Shown: one piece after another, positions 7,227-15,052 of the stretch | Position numbering within the stretch: position 1 is the first letter of the stretch | How the letters are laid out: each line of letters opens with the position of its first letter | NCBI RefSeq assembly: GCF_934643405.1 | Contig: NZ_CAKUCL010000067.1 | Coordinates: 1 to 29,951, forward strand | Reading direction: 5' to 3' | DNA from: an uncultured Actinoplanes sp. | GTDB lineage: Bacteria > Actinomycetota > Actinomycetes > Mycobacteriales > Micromonosporaceae | Length of the DNA: 29,951 nucleotides | The notes under the pieces: model-generated | Told to the model about the DNA's origin: nothing | The model's input: only the letters and a program-made list of their open reading frames with translations | The model's database searches: none | Position numbers and translations under genes: made by a program

Positions 7227-7592
7227 ATGCCGTTCAGTGTGCGCCTGCATGCCGGGAAGGGGATCACCGTGGTCAGCCTGGCCGGGGAGCTCGACATCGA
7301 GCAGGCCGGCGATCTGCGGGTGCTGTTCGACACGTTGGTCGAGGACCGGCAGGTCCATCTGCTCGTCGATCTGCTTCTGCTGACCTTCTGCGACTCGGTG
7401 GGCCTGTCGGCCCTCATTCACGGTTTCCACGCCTGCCGCGCCGCCGGGGGATCGTTCCGGCTCACCGGTGACACGGGACTGGTCAGCCGGGTGCTTCGGG
7501 TCACCGGCGTGGGCGAGATCCTCCTGAGTCACCCTGGAGGGCGGTGCGGAAGCCGGTTCGGGGTCGACAACGCCGGCCGCGAACCGCAGTAG
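7227..7592 (+). CDS. STAS-domain anti-anti-sigma factor (SpoIIAA/BldG-like)
   Basis: A 121-residue single STAS domain. The core motif LLTFCDSVGLSALIHGF matches the conserved DSxGL loop of SpoIIAA-type antagonists, in which the Ser (here Ser57) is phosphorylated by a partner anti-sigma kinase. Unphosphorylated protein would bind that kinase and free a sigma factor. The start at 7227 has a strong GAGGAGGG site. The last 20 or so residues are Gly/Arg-rich and lie outside the fold. It faces three minus-strand genes of the same signalling type, so it probably belongs to this Rsb-like set. No cognate anti-sigma kinase is in the window. Confidence 0.85.
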   Translation: MPFSVRLHAGKGITVVSLAGELDIEQAGDLRVLFDTLVEDRQVHLLVDLLLLTFCDSVGLSALIHGFHACRAAGGSFRLTGDTGLVSRVLRVTGVGEILLSHPGGRCGSRFGVDNAGREPQ

Positions 7593-7630
7593 CCGCTTCG
7601 CGGCGACACCCGGGTCGTCCCGGAACTCCA

Positions 7631-7978
7631 TCAAGGCCGGTCGCGGTGGGCAACGCCGGGCCCGTCCCAGTGAGCTTCACGGTTGACCGCTTTCTCCATA
7701 TATCCGCGCTGGGTCATCTGGAAGCTGGTCAGCGCATCGATCAGAAAGGCCGCCGCGGCGTCGCCGATGTCCTGCACCTCCTCCGGCGTACGGGCGGTGC
7801 GAAGCACGCCCACCAGGACCTCGTGATGGACGCGGACGACGTTGAGCAGGCCGACGGGGTCGGACACGGCACCGCGGCCCAGTTCGTACGCAGCCCGCAG
7901 CCCACTCTCGTCCCGCCGCGCCAGATAGCCGAGAAACGCGACCGCATAGTCCTGGTGCAATCGGTGCAACCGATCCAT
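7631..7978 (-). CDS. RsbU N-terminal-domain-like helical protein
   Basis: A 115-residue protein that resembles the helical N-terminal domain of the phosphatase RsbU, which in Bacillus recruits the switch kinase RsbT. Typical parts are YAVAFLGYLARRDESGLRAAYELGR and LLNVVRVHHEVLVGVL. No PP2C phosphatase domain follows, so it would be a free-standing adaptor. The start (ATG 7978) is 3 nt after the stop of the RsbS-like gene, with GAGGTGA as ribosome-binding site, so the two are coupled. It converges on the STAS gene with 38 bp between the ends. The family assignment is from pattern memory and moderately sure. Confidence 0.7.
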   Translation of the reverse strand: MDRLHRLHQDYAVAFLGYLARRDESGLRAAYELGRGAVSDPVGLLNVVRVHHEVLVGVLRTARTPEEVQDIGDAAAAFLIDALTSFQMTQRGYMEKAVNREAHWDGPGVAHRDRP

Positions 7979-7981
7979 GCG

Positions 7982-8407
7982 TCACCTCGCCCGGTGCCCG
8001 CTGCCGCGGAGCTCAGCGTCGGATCCGCCCAGCTGGTCGAGCAGCGACAGACCCTCCTCCAAATCCAGCGCCGTGTACATCGAGTTCAGATTGATGCCGA
8101 ACCTCACCATGGCGAAGGCGACCTCGGGCTGGATTCCGACCACGACGGTCTCGGCGCCGCGCAGCCGTGCCACCTGGCCGAGATCGCGCAGCGTGCGGGA
8201 CCCGAAGGAGTCCAGCACGTCCAGGGCGGCAACGTCGATGACGACCCCGCGTGCCCGCCGCCGCCCGATCTGGTCGATCAGATCCTTCTGGAAGCGCTCG
8301 AAATGCTCGTCGTCCAACGCCGTATGGATCGAGGCGATCAGGTACGCGCGCTGAGCCAGGATGGAGACCCGCAGCGGCTCCTGTTCCGGTCGGTCAAGGC
8401 CGGACAT
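7982..8407 (-). CDS. STAS-domain protein, RsbS-like
   Basis: A 141-residue STAS protein. The segment VVIDVAALDVLDSFGSRTLRDLG has the DSF-x-x-R motif of stressosome proteins RsbS/RsbR, in which the Ser (Ser67) is the phosphorylation site of RsbT. The next block, GAETVVVGIQPEVAFAMVRFGI, matches the second half of that group. It would act as a scaffold subunit. I chose ATG 8407 over ATG 8413 because AGGA lies 6 nt upstream of 8407 and touches 8413. The upstream STAS stub overlaps it, and the RsbU-like gene follows after 3 nt. No RsbT kinase gene is present nearby. Confidence 0.82.
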   Translation of the reverse strand: MSGLDRPEQEPLRVSILAQRAYLIASIHTALDDEHFERFQKDLIDQIGRRRARGVVIDVAALDVLDSFGSRTLRDLGQVARLRGAETVVVGIQPEVAFAMVRFGINLNSMYTALDLEEGLSLLDQLGGSDAELRGSGHRAR

Positions 8408-8567
8408 CGTCATTCCTGACAGCGGGGTATCCGAGCAGGCGCTCGGCCTCCTCGATACCCTCCTGGAGATCGCCGACCGTGTCCATCTTGCTGAGGTCCA
8501 CACCGATGGTGACCAGCGTTTCGGCGATCTCCGAGGACAGTCCGGTGATGATGACGGACGCCCCCAT
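8394..8567 (-). pseudogene. C-terminal stub of an RsbR-like STAS gene
   Basis: Minus-strand codons from 8567 read MGASVIITGLSSEIAETLV and then TIGVDLSKMDTVGDLQEGIEEA, the last third of a stressosome RsbR/RsbS-type STAS domain. Everything upstream (the N-terminal domain, the DSxG loop and the first strands) is missing, and the codon just before is an in-frame stop (8570-8568). The stub ends at TGA 8396-8394, overlapping the start of the RsbS-like gene, as in an intact coupled rsbR-rsbS pair. Just beyond 8567 begins an unrelated glycosyltransferase remnant on the other strand, so this is a rearrangement junction. Confidence 0.75.
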
Positions 8568-9161
8568 TCACTCGAACGACCTGCACGAGATCAGGGTGCT
8601 CGACCGCGCCATCGGGTTCAGCCGGGCCGACATCGTGTGCCTGGTCCAGGACGACGACACCATCCCGCGCGACGCGGCATGGCTGGACAGCGCGCTGGAA
8701 CATTTCGACCGACACCCGAGGTTGGCGATCCTCGGCGGCTTCATGGGGTTCGAGAGTTTCGACCCGGATCCCGCGAGGGCGAGGCGTGTCTGGGGCGGCG
8801 GGTTCCGGTTCATCCACCACGTGAACATCGGGCCGTACTTCATCCGCAGACAGCACTACGAGTCACTGGGCGGCTGGGAGTACTCCTTCTCGGAGCCCGG
8901 TGAGCCCGGCATCTGTTTCGACAACGAGCTCTGCCTGCGGGCGTGGATGAACGGCTACCAGGTCGGCTACAGTTTCGTCCCGTTCAAGGGAGCGGCAGGC
9001 CATTATCCGGCGGACGGCGGGACGGTGCTTTCTCGAACGACATCAGGGTCCGCAACTCGGTTCGGAACTCCGAGACCATATTCGCCCGTTACGGCAGATA
9101 CGCTGAGCGGATCGACGCCCTCGTGGACGGGGCGAACGCGGACCTTGAACCCGCACCATGA
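8568..9161 (+). pseudogene. Glycosyltransferase (GT2-like) remnant, 5'-truncated and frameshifted
   Basis: The plus frame from about 8568 reads a GT-A glycosyltransferase middle section. It has DIVCLVQDDDTIPRDAAWL (metal-binding DxD-like QDDD), ILGGFMGF, GPYFIRRQHYESLGGWE and CFDNELCLRAW (the ED/xW acceptor-base region). The first strands with the nucleotide-sugar loop are absent. Near 9025-9031 the frame changes. One frame ends in DGGTVLS, and a second frame continues FSNDIRVRNSVRNSETIF to TGA 9159-9161. Restoring one T in GTGCTTTC would rejoin them. The gene is therefore dead twice over. It was probably once divergent from the RsbR-like gene, and one deletion would have removed both 5' parts. 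Confidence 0.75.
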
Positions 9162-9194
9162 CGACGGCACCTCGGCCCGGCCGGATCGGCGGGG

Positions 9195-9213
9195 CCGCGG
9201 GTTCTTCCCGCGG
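9195..9213 (+). terminator. Hairpin downstream of the glycosyltransferase remnant
   Basis: CCGCGGG (9195-9201), loop TTCTT, CCCGCGG (9207-9213): a perfect 7-bp GC stem 34 nt after the remnant's stop. It has no U-tract. Confidence 0.5.
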
Positions 9214-9295
9214 TTCGAGTCGTCGACCGGCGCGGTGCGCGGCCGGCCGGCGCCGGATGACCGGCCCGGTGGACGTGCGCTGCGATCATGTGCCG

Positions 9296-9928
9296 ATGAG
9301 TGACGACATCCTCGCCGGGCAGATCGACTACTACCGGCACCGCGCGGGTGAGTACGACGCCACCGCCTACGGGGACGTGGCGGTGGCGCGCCCCCGGATC
9401 GCCCGGCTGGTCGCGGCGATGCGGCCGGCCGGGCGGGTGCTGGAGATCGCCTGCGGCACCGGGCTGTGGACCGAGGCCCTGGCCGGGCAGGCCCGCGAGC
9501 TGACGGCGATCGACACCGCGCCCGAGGCCGTCGCGATCGCCCGCCGCCGGGTGCCGGCCGCGCACTTCGAGGTGGCCGACGTCTTCGCGTACCGGCCGGC
9601 CGCGCGGTTCGACGTCGTCTTCTTCTCGGCGTGGCTGTCGCACGTGCCGCAGGACCGGTTCGACCGGTTCTGGCGGCTGCTCGGCGATCTGATCACCGAC
9701 GACGGCCGGGTGCTGTTCATCGACGAGCACGTCGATGAACAGCCGAAGGAGGCCTGGGTGAGCGACGGGGTGGTCGAGCGCACGCTCAACGACGGCCGCA
9801 CCTTCCGGATCGTCAAGCACTTCGTGGACCCGGACCGGCTCACCCGGCGCCTCGGCCGCCTCGGATGGGACTGCACGATCGTCCGGGACGGCCCGGACTG
9901 GGTCAGGGGCGAAGCTCGTAGACGGTGA
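9296..9928 (+). CDS. Class I SAM-dependent methyltransferase
   Basis: A 210-residue Rossmann-fold methyltransferase. Motif I is VLEIACGTGLWTE (residues 48-60), motif II is the acidic ELTAIDTAPEAV, and the post-I/IV region is FDVVFFSAWLSHVP. RVLFIDEHVDEQ precedes the final strands. Substrate recognition is not predictable. Close family members act on small molecules in secondary metabolism or lipid/quinone modification. The ATG at 9296 gives a normal family N-terminus (YYRHRAGEYD). GATCAT, a weak -10, ends 6 nt before it. The 3' end overlaps the convergent membrane-protein gene by 26 nt. Confidence 0.88.
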   Translation: MSDDILAGQIDYYRHRAGEYDATAYGDVAVARPRIARLVAAMRPAGRVLEIACGTGLWTEALAGQARELTAIDTAPEAVAIARRRVPAAHFEVADVFAYRPAARFDVVFFSAWLSHVPQDRFDRFWRLLGDLITDDGRVLFIDEHVDEQPKEAWVSDGVVERTLNDGRTFRIVKHFVDPDRLTRRLGRLGWDCTIVRDGPDWVRGEARRR

Positions 9929-12263
9929 CCGGGCCCGCCTGGTAACGCTTGGTCGCCAGGGTGTCCAGCAGCGGCGAGACCGGCGTCGCCCGGCTGTCCG
10001 CGTAGAGCCATGTCGCGCCGTACCGGTCGCGCAGCTCGGCGAGCCCGGCAGCGGTCGGTGCGGTGAACGCGGCGTCGTTGATCCGCTGACGCTCCGGGTC
10101 CGGCGACGGCTGCTGGAAGTACGGGATGCCGTGGAGGCCGTGCTGCGCCTGGGTGGCCGGCTGGTACGCCCAGCCCTCCAGCACCACCGCGTGCTCGGTC
10201 AGCGCGCTCACCCAGAACGACCGGTTGATGCAGTCCGGCGTCGTCCTGATCAGCTCGCAATGCACGTTGGTGGCGACGATGTCGTCGGTGGGCGCGTTGC
10301 GGGCCAGCCAGTCGGCGGCCTGCATCTCCGTCTTCTCCTGCCAGAACTTGCCCCTGCTGCCCTTCGACGGCAGCGTGCCGTCGGCCGCCGCCTGGGTCTT
10401 GCGGGTCATGTCCCGCACCGTCGTGTCCGTGCCCAGGCCGATCCCCGCCGCCACCAGCACCGCAAGCCCGGCGCCGGCGATCGCCTTGAACCGCAGCCGC
10501 AGCACCCACCAGATCAGCACACCGGCCGCGGTGACCCCGGCCAGCGCGATCACCGGACGGGACAGGTTGTACCGCCAGAACACCTGCCACGGACCGTCGC
10601 CGTCGCCCGGGCCGGCCCGGTAGAGCAGGGCACCGACCAGCGCACCCAGCAGAAGACCACCGACAACCGCGGTTGCCGTACGGCGTGCCGGCGCGAGCAC
10701 GGTGAGAAGCCACGCGGTCAGGGCCGCCTCGGCCGGGATCGCCGAGTACGCGAAGTAGAGCTCGCCGTTGGCGGTGTGGTTGACCAGCAGCGCCGCCGCC
10801 CACCCGGCCAGCGCCACGCCGGCCAGGATCCACATCGCGACGTCGGAGCGCATCTCACGGCGCAGGATCGCGCCGAACCCGAGCAGCCGGCCGATCTGGC
10901 TGAGCAGGAAACAGAAGACCAGCGCGGGCAGGATCAGCTTGAGCCCGAACGGCACGTGCGACATCTGCGTGGGCAGCAACCCGCCCGTACCGGGAATGCC
11001 GCCCTTGCCGACCACCCAGATGTACTCGCCCTTGAAGCTGAACGCCGCGCCGAACTGGATGCCGGCGCCGGACCCGCCGCCGGCCAGCGTCGGGACGGTC
11101 AGGCCGAGGACGAGGATCGCGGCGCCGAGCGCGGCGAACATCATCTTCGGGATGCGGCGGTGGATGATCCAGGACGCGAGCGTGCCGAGGCAGATGCCGC
11201 CGAGCAGCACCGGCAGCGAGCTGGACTTGCTGGCGGTGGCGACCGGCAGCATGAGCCCGAGCAGGATCCAGCCGCGGCCGAGCCTCTCGCCGCGGCCGAT
11301 GTCGACCAGCAGGGCGGCGACCGCGGCCACGAACGGGATGGAGAAGACCAGCGTCGGGCTGTACGACGGCTCGATGGTGACCGGCCAGCCGGCGAACCGC
11401 GGCCAGATCGAGGTGACCGGCAGTGCGACGGCGATGAACGCCGCGACCGGGCCGCTCCACCACACCCGGCTCACCTGGCGGGCCAGACCGGCGATGATCA
11501 GGATCCCGGCGAGCACGACCGGCGCCGGCCACAGCCGCAGCATGATCTGGCTGAGCGGGACGCCGCTCATCATCTGCGCGGAGGCCCGGTACGCGTCGGA
11601 GAACCAGTGGTACTTCAGCGGGTCGCCGGCCATCTGCGGCTGCTGCGGGTCGATCGTGCGGCGCAGCTCGGCGGCGTTCGCCCAGTGGTAGTAGATGTCG
11701 CCGAACAGGCTGTGCGTGACCGGTGGCAGCGGGTTGACGGCCCAGTCGCCGAAGGCGAGGAAGGCGATCGCCAGCGCCATCACCGCGGCGATCAGCCAGG
11801 ACCAGGCGGCGGGCAGCGGCCGCGGCTCGGGGATCCGCCAGAACTGACGCAGCCCGGGCGCCGCCCCGAACGCCGCCATCACCAGCAGCGGCCACACCCA
11901 GAGGACACCGCCCAGGCCGGTGCCGACCGCGAGGGCCCAGCCGATCAGCGTCACCGCGATGCCGGTCGCGGCGCCGAAGCCCGCGTCCTCGGGGAGGTTG
12001 CCCCGGCTGCCGCGCAATGCCCGGAAGACCAGGATGCCCGGGACCTGGATGCCGGCGAACCAGTAGATCGCATACCGCAGCAGCGACTTCTCCGGGGTGC
12101 CGGTCCAGAGCAGCGCACCGAGCAGCACCGCGGCCACGACCAGCCAGGGCAGGGCACGCAGGGCCGCCGCCGCGGGGCCGGGCCGGCCGGCCACGGGTGG
12201 CTCGCCCTCGGAGGCGCCGGGTTCCGGCAGGCGCGCGGAAACCTCGGTCTTCGTGTCGGTCAC
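9903..12263 (-). CDS. Large polytopic membrane protein, GT-C-glycosyltransferase-like
   Basis: A 786-residue protein with a polar N-terminus (about 40 residues), about 13 or more membrane helices and a soluble C-terminal region. The first large outside loop has acidic and aromatic residues (FGDIYYHWANAAE, DPLKYHWFSDAYR), as expected for the catalytic loop of GT-C enzymes that use polyprenyl-phosphate sugars. The C-terminal part (AADWLARNAPTDDIVATN, AVVLEGWAY, YGATWLYAD) resembles the periplasmic region of actinobacterial membrane glycosyltransferase-like proteins. I infer a cell-envelope glycan or lipid role and am not certain of enzyme activity. I chose GTG 12263 because GGGGGG lies 4 nt before it. 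ATG 12275 is in frame but has no such site. Confidence 0.75.
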   Translation of the reverse strand: MTDTKTEVSARLPEPGASEGEPPVAGRPGPAAAALRALPWLVVAAVLLGALLWTGTPEKSLLRYAIYWFAGIQVPGILVFRALRGSRGNLPEDAGFGAATGIAVTLIGWALAVGTGLGGVLWVWPLLVMAAFGAAPGLRQFWRIPEPRPLPAAWSWLIAAVMALAIAFLAFGDWAVNPLPPVTHSLFGDIYYHWANAAELRRTIDPQQPQMAGDPLKYHWFSDAYRASAQMMSGVPLSQIMLRLWPAPVVLAGILIIAGLARQVSRVWWSGPVAAFIAVALPVTSIWPRFAGWPVTIEPSYSPTLVFSIPFVAAVAALLVDIGRGERLGRGWILLGLMLPVATASKSSSLPVLLGGICLGTLASWIIHRRIPKMMFAALGAAILVLGLTVPTLAGGGSGAGIQFGAAFSFKGEYIWVVGKGGIPGTGGLLPTQMSHVPFGLKLILPALVFCFLLSQIGRLLGFGAILRREMRSDVAMWILAGVALAGWAAALLVNHTANGELYFAYSAIPAEAALTAWLLTVLAPARRTATAVVGGLLLGALVGALLYRAGPGDGDGPWQVFWRYNLSRPVIALAGVTAAGVLIWWVLRLRFKAIAGAGLAVLVAAGIGLGTDTTVRDMTRKTQAAADGTLPSKGSRGKFWQEKTEMQAADWLARNAPTDDIVATNVHCELIRTTPDCINRSFWVSALTEHAVVLEGWAYQPATQAQHGLHGIPYFQQPSPDPERQRINDAAFTAPTAAGLAELRDRYGATWLYADSRATPVSPLLDTLATKRYQAGPVTVYELRP

Positions 12264-12509
12264 TGGGCCCCCCATGCTGTGGTCGGGCTGCACCGTAGCC
12301 GAACCCGGCCGGTGATGCATCCGGTCACGGGTGCCGGTGCCGGCGGGCGCCGATCCCGCCACGATATGCCCTCAGGTCGATCGCCTCACCGACCCGACCA
12401 GCAGATTCCTCCGGGTACGGCGTCGCGTCGTCCCCGCCGGACACTAGTTGCCGCCCGCCTGGGCCGCCCCGGCGTCGCCGAAAGTTCACCTGGCGGTGAC
12501 CAGCGGTTC

Positions 12510-13571
12510 TCAGCCGCGGCGTTTCCACCACCGGCGTTTGCGCCGCGGGGCGGGCTCGTCGTCCTCGGCGGCGCGGCCCAGGACGTCCTGGGCCAGCGCA
12601 CGGTCCTGGGCGGTGCAGCCGGGCGTGACGAGCATGAGGTGCGCCAGCGACTTCTCGATGGTGACCAGCCGGTCGGCGCTGACCGCCGCGTCCAGCCGGG
12701 CGCGCACCAGCCGGCGCACCTCGTCACGGACCTCCGGCTCCCGGTAGGCGGCAGTCACCAGAGCGAACAGGGCGGCGTCGCACACCCAGTCCTCGACGCC
12801 GAACGCCAGGTCGATCAGCACCTCACGGCGCGTCGAGACCGGCCACGGCTCGTCCGCCGCGTGGTGCAGGATGCCGAGCGTCACCCACGGCTGGAGCAGC
12901 CGGTACCAGTAGGTCGGCGTGCTCTTGGCCAGATGCTCCCAGCGCGCGGTGGCGGGCGGGCCGGGCAGGTGGGCGAGCAGGCCGAGCAGGTCGTCCAGCG
13001 GCAGCTTGCCGAGCGGCTCCGCCTGGAGATACCCGGACAGCAGCGACTGCCAGGGCTCGCCGGCCACCTGGTGCAGCATCGCGACGGCGTCCGGGGACGG
13101 CGCCGGGACGGCCGGGACCGGGTCGGTGCCGTCGTAGCGCCACACCTTGTATCTGCCCTTGCGGACCGGGACGCGGATGTCCGGCTCGGGAAACGCGGCG
13201 ATGTCGACGGACGAGGGTCCGGCGACCCGCTGGAAGGCGGTCATCGCGCTGGGCGGCTCGGCGGCGGACAGGCCGAGGCCGCCGAGCGCGAGCTCCTCGC
13301 CCTGGGCGCGGCGGGCGCCGAGCTCGTTGGCCACATTGGAGACGGCCTCGCCGGGCATCGGCACCCAGTTGAGCCAGAGACGTTGCGCGCCGGCCATCGC
13401 GAAGACGAGATCGGTCATCCCGCACGGGTGCGGGTCGTCGACGACGGCGACCAGCTCCGCCACCTTGCCGGACTCGCGGAACCGCAGGCCGCGGCGGGCC
13501 GCGTCGCGGTGCGGGAAGGCGGCGTCCTCGGCCATCCGGCGCAGATCGGCGTCGACATCATCGGAGAACAC
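12510..13571 (-). CDS. Unrecognised 353-residue cytoplasmic protein
   Basis: No known domain is recognised. The protein starts VFSDDVDADLRRMAEDAAF. Its N-terminal half is mixed alpha/beta (GKVAELVAVVDDPHPCGMTDL, RLWLNWVPMPGEAVSN, VPVRKGRYKVWRYDG). The C-terminal half is helical, with VWDxALFALVTAAYREPEV-like and HLMLVTPGCTAQDRALAQDVL repeats of hydrophobic character. It ends in a very basic PRRKRRWWKRRG tail that could bind nucleic acid or membrane. Codon use is typical of the window. GTG 13571 is supported by TACGCT 7 nt upstream. The gene lies 246 bp upstream of the large membrane protein on the same strand, so cotranscription is possible but not shown. Confidence 0.65.
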   Translation of the reverse strand: MFSDDVDADLRRMAEDAAFPHRDAARRGLRFRESGKVAELVAVVDDPHPCGMTDLVFAMAGAQRLWLNWVPMPGEAVSNVANELGARRAQGEELALGGLGLSAAEPPSAMTAFQRVAGPSSVDIAAFPEPDIRVPVRKGRYKVWRYDGTDPVPAVPAPSPDAVAMLHQVAGEPWQSLLSGYLQAEPLGKLPLDDLLGLLAHLPGPPATARWEHLAKSTPTYWYRLLQPWVTLGILHHAADEPWPVSTRREVLIDLAFGVEDWVCDAALFALVTAAYREPEVRDEVRRLVRARLDAAVSADRLVTIEKSLAHLMLVTPGCTAQDRALAQDVLGRAAEDDEPAPRRKRRWWKRRG

Positions 13572-13578
13572 GGCGCGG

Positions 13579-13584
13579 AGCGTA
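13579..13584 (-). promoter_or_regulatory. Leaderless -10 element TACGCT
   Basis: On the minus strand TACGCT ends 7 nt before the GTG at 13571. No ribosome-binding site is present. Confidence 0.45.
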
Positions 13585-14258
13585 GCAACCCGTCGATGCC
13601 ACCAAGACGATGCCGCCTGGTGGCGCGGCCCCTGCGACCGGCCCGCCGCACCGACGCAAGGCCGCCTGGTCGGCGCGGCTCCCGCCGCCCCCGCGGCCGG
13701 CCCGCCGCACCTCGGATGGCCTCGGCCCATCCGGCGTGCGGCTCGTCCGGAAGGACCGCCGGTGGGTGATCGCGAGAATCTCCTTCGGGATCGGCCACCG
13801 CTCCACGCTGCGCGCAATGGCGTGATGGATGTCTTCCGCGCCCATTGCGCAGCAAACCTCGATGTGACGACTATTACATGCGCCGTAACCGAACAATGCG
13901 GCAACTGCACGGTCACTCATCGTGTCGCCCCGGCCTCGTGCGAACGCCGCGGGGTGGATTAGTCCTATCGGCCATTCATTTCGCCGCCCGGACGACTCCC
14001 GATCGTCCATTTCCCGGCTTGCCGGAGATCAGTCTCCCGATCGGACGGTGCGGGCCGGGAATCGCGTCGGCGGATTCTCCGGCGTCAACACATGACCCTT
14101 TCGCAGACCGCGCGAATCGGTCATTTGCCTCCACAACAAAGATCAAAGTGGCGAATTGATGAGAACAATTTCACGTTTCCGCGTCTCGGCTTGGCCACCG
14201 GAGCGCGGTGATGGTTACCGTCGGCCGGTCCCGCGTTCGCGGGCACCGCGGGCGGAAA
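13585..14258. other. Gene-free region upstream of the c-di-AMP riboswitch
   Basis: About 670 bp without a convincing gene. From roughly 13860 to 14180 the composition is clearly less GC-rich than elsewhere (for example CAACAAAGATCAAAGTGGCG and GAACAATTTCACG), as expected for a long upstream control region with the rpf promoter. A minus-strand frame (MSDRAVAALFGYG..., from about 13920 leftwards) is open but has weak third-position bias and only a poor ribosome-binding site. I could not settle on one -10/-35 pair. Confidence 0.5.
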
Positions 14259-14406
14259 CGCCGAATCCTGCCGCCGCCCGACGGAACCGAACCCAAGGCA
14301 TGGAGCGGGGGACCCAAGTTCCTCGGCGCGCTCGTGCGCGCCTCGGGGTGAAGCCGCACCGCGGCCGGGCACCTCAGCCCGAACCCGACAGCTCACCTCG
14401 CAGGCG
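14259..14406 (+). ncRNA. c-di-AMP riboswitch (ydaO-yuaA class)
   Basis: The segment carries the recognisable core of the ydaO class. It contains GGAACCGAACC, then GAGCGGGGGACCCAAGTTCC, then TCGGGGTGAAGCCG, and finally CAGCCCGAACCCGACAGCTC with ACCTCGCAGGCG. The closing stem P1 pairs CGCC (14259-14262) with GGCG (14403-14406), plus A14258-T14407. In actinobacteria this class binds c-di-AMP and controls rpf and other wall-hydrolase genes, which matches the gene that follows. Here P1 ends only one base before the GGAGG ribosome-binding site, leaving no room for a terminator between aptamer and gene. Confidence 0.9.
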
Positions 14407-14422
14407 TGGAGGTTCATCTGTC

Positions 14423-15052
14423 ATGGCACAGATCCGTAAGCACGCCAAGGCCGCGCTCGGCCTGACCGCAGCCGGCGTTGCCGGCGCGTTTGCCCTGCTG
14501 GGGCCCGCATCGCCGGCCTCGGCGGCGGTCAACTGGGACGCGATCGCCCAGTGCGAGTCGAGCGGCAACTGGCACATCAACACCGGCAACGGGTACTACG
14601 GCGGGCTGCAGTTCAGCCGGAGCACCTGGAAGGCGTACGGCGGCACCAAGTACGCCGCGACCGCGGACAAGGCGAGCAAGGGCGAGCAGATCCGCATCGC
14701 CGAGAAGGTCCTCAAGGGCCAGGGCATCGGCGCGTGGCCGGTGTGCGGCAAGAAGGCCGGCTCCAAGTCGGTCGCGCACAAGGCCGGCAAGAAGGCGTCC
14801 GCGAAGACGTCGGTGACCAAGAAGTCGTCGGTCAAGAAGTCCCACCCGGCGACCAAGAAGGCGACCACGCCGAAGCGCACCAGCACGGTGAAGGCGACCG
14901 GTAAGCAGTACGTCGTGCGTTCCGGCGACACGCTGGCCGCCATCGCCACGAAGAAGCACGTCAAGGGCGGCTGGCACACCCTGTACCAGCTCAACCGTGA
15001 CACGATCAGCAACCCGAACCTGATCTTCCCGGGTCAGCACCTGGCGCTCTGA
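14423..15052 (+). CDS. Resuscitation-promoting-factor-like transglycosylase with LysM domain
   Basis: A 209-residue secreted wall hydrolase. A signal peptide (residues 1-34, cleavage after SPASA) is followed by an Rpf catalytic domain (35-112) with VNWDAIAQCESSGNW. Glu45 is the expected catalytic acid, and Cys44 and a later Cys (WPVCGKK) probably form the domain's disulfide. A Lys/Ala/Ser/Thr-rich basic linker (about 113-160) follows, then a C-terminal LysM domain (YVVRSGDTLAAIATKK ... NPNLIFPGQHLAL) that binds glycan strands. It would cleave peptidoglycan outside the membrane, as Rpf proteins do in spore germination and growth resumption. ATG 14423 has GGAGG 10 nt upstream, next to the riboswitch. 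A strong hairpin follows the stop. Confidence 0.95.
   Translation: MAQIRKHAKAALGLTAAGVAGAFALLGPASPASAAVNWDAIAQCESSGNWHINTGNGYYGGLQFSRSTWKAYGGTKYAATADKASKGEQIRIAEKVLKGQGIGAWPVCGKKAGSKSVAHKAGKKASAKTSVTKKSSVKKSHPATKKATTPKRTSTVKATGKQYVVRSGDTLAAIATKKHVKGGWHTLYQLNRDTISNPNLIFPGQHLAL

Noticed and set aside
9025..9031. Programmed frameshift in the glycosyltransferase
   Set aside because: GTGCTTTC is not a known slippery heptamer, no pseudoknot is evident, and the gene also lacks its 5' end.
10131..13769. Plus-strand 1212-codon open frame
   Set aside because: It is a shadow of two real minus-strand genes. The product is Arg/Gln/His/Gly-rich with no domains and crosses gene boundaries.
13859..13882. 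CRP-like site (TGTGACGACTATTACATG) upstream of rpf
   Set aside because: The half-sites are not symmetric at the spacing of the CRP consensus (TGTGA-N6-TCACA), so the match is not better than chance.
13558..14010. Minus-strand small gene starting MSDRAVAALFGYG near 13920
   Set aside because: Third-position GC is well below that of real genes here, the ribosome-binding site is poor, and the second half is antisense-like low complexity. Most likely part of the rpf control region.
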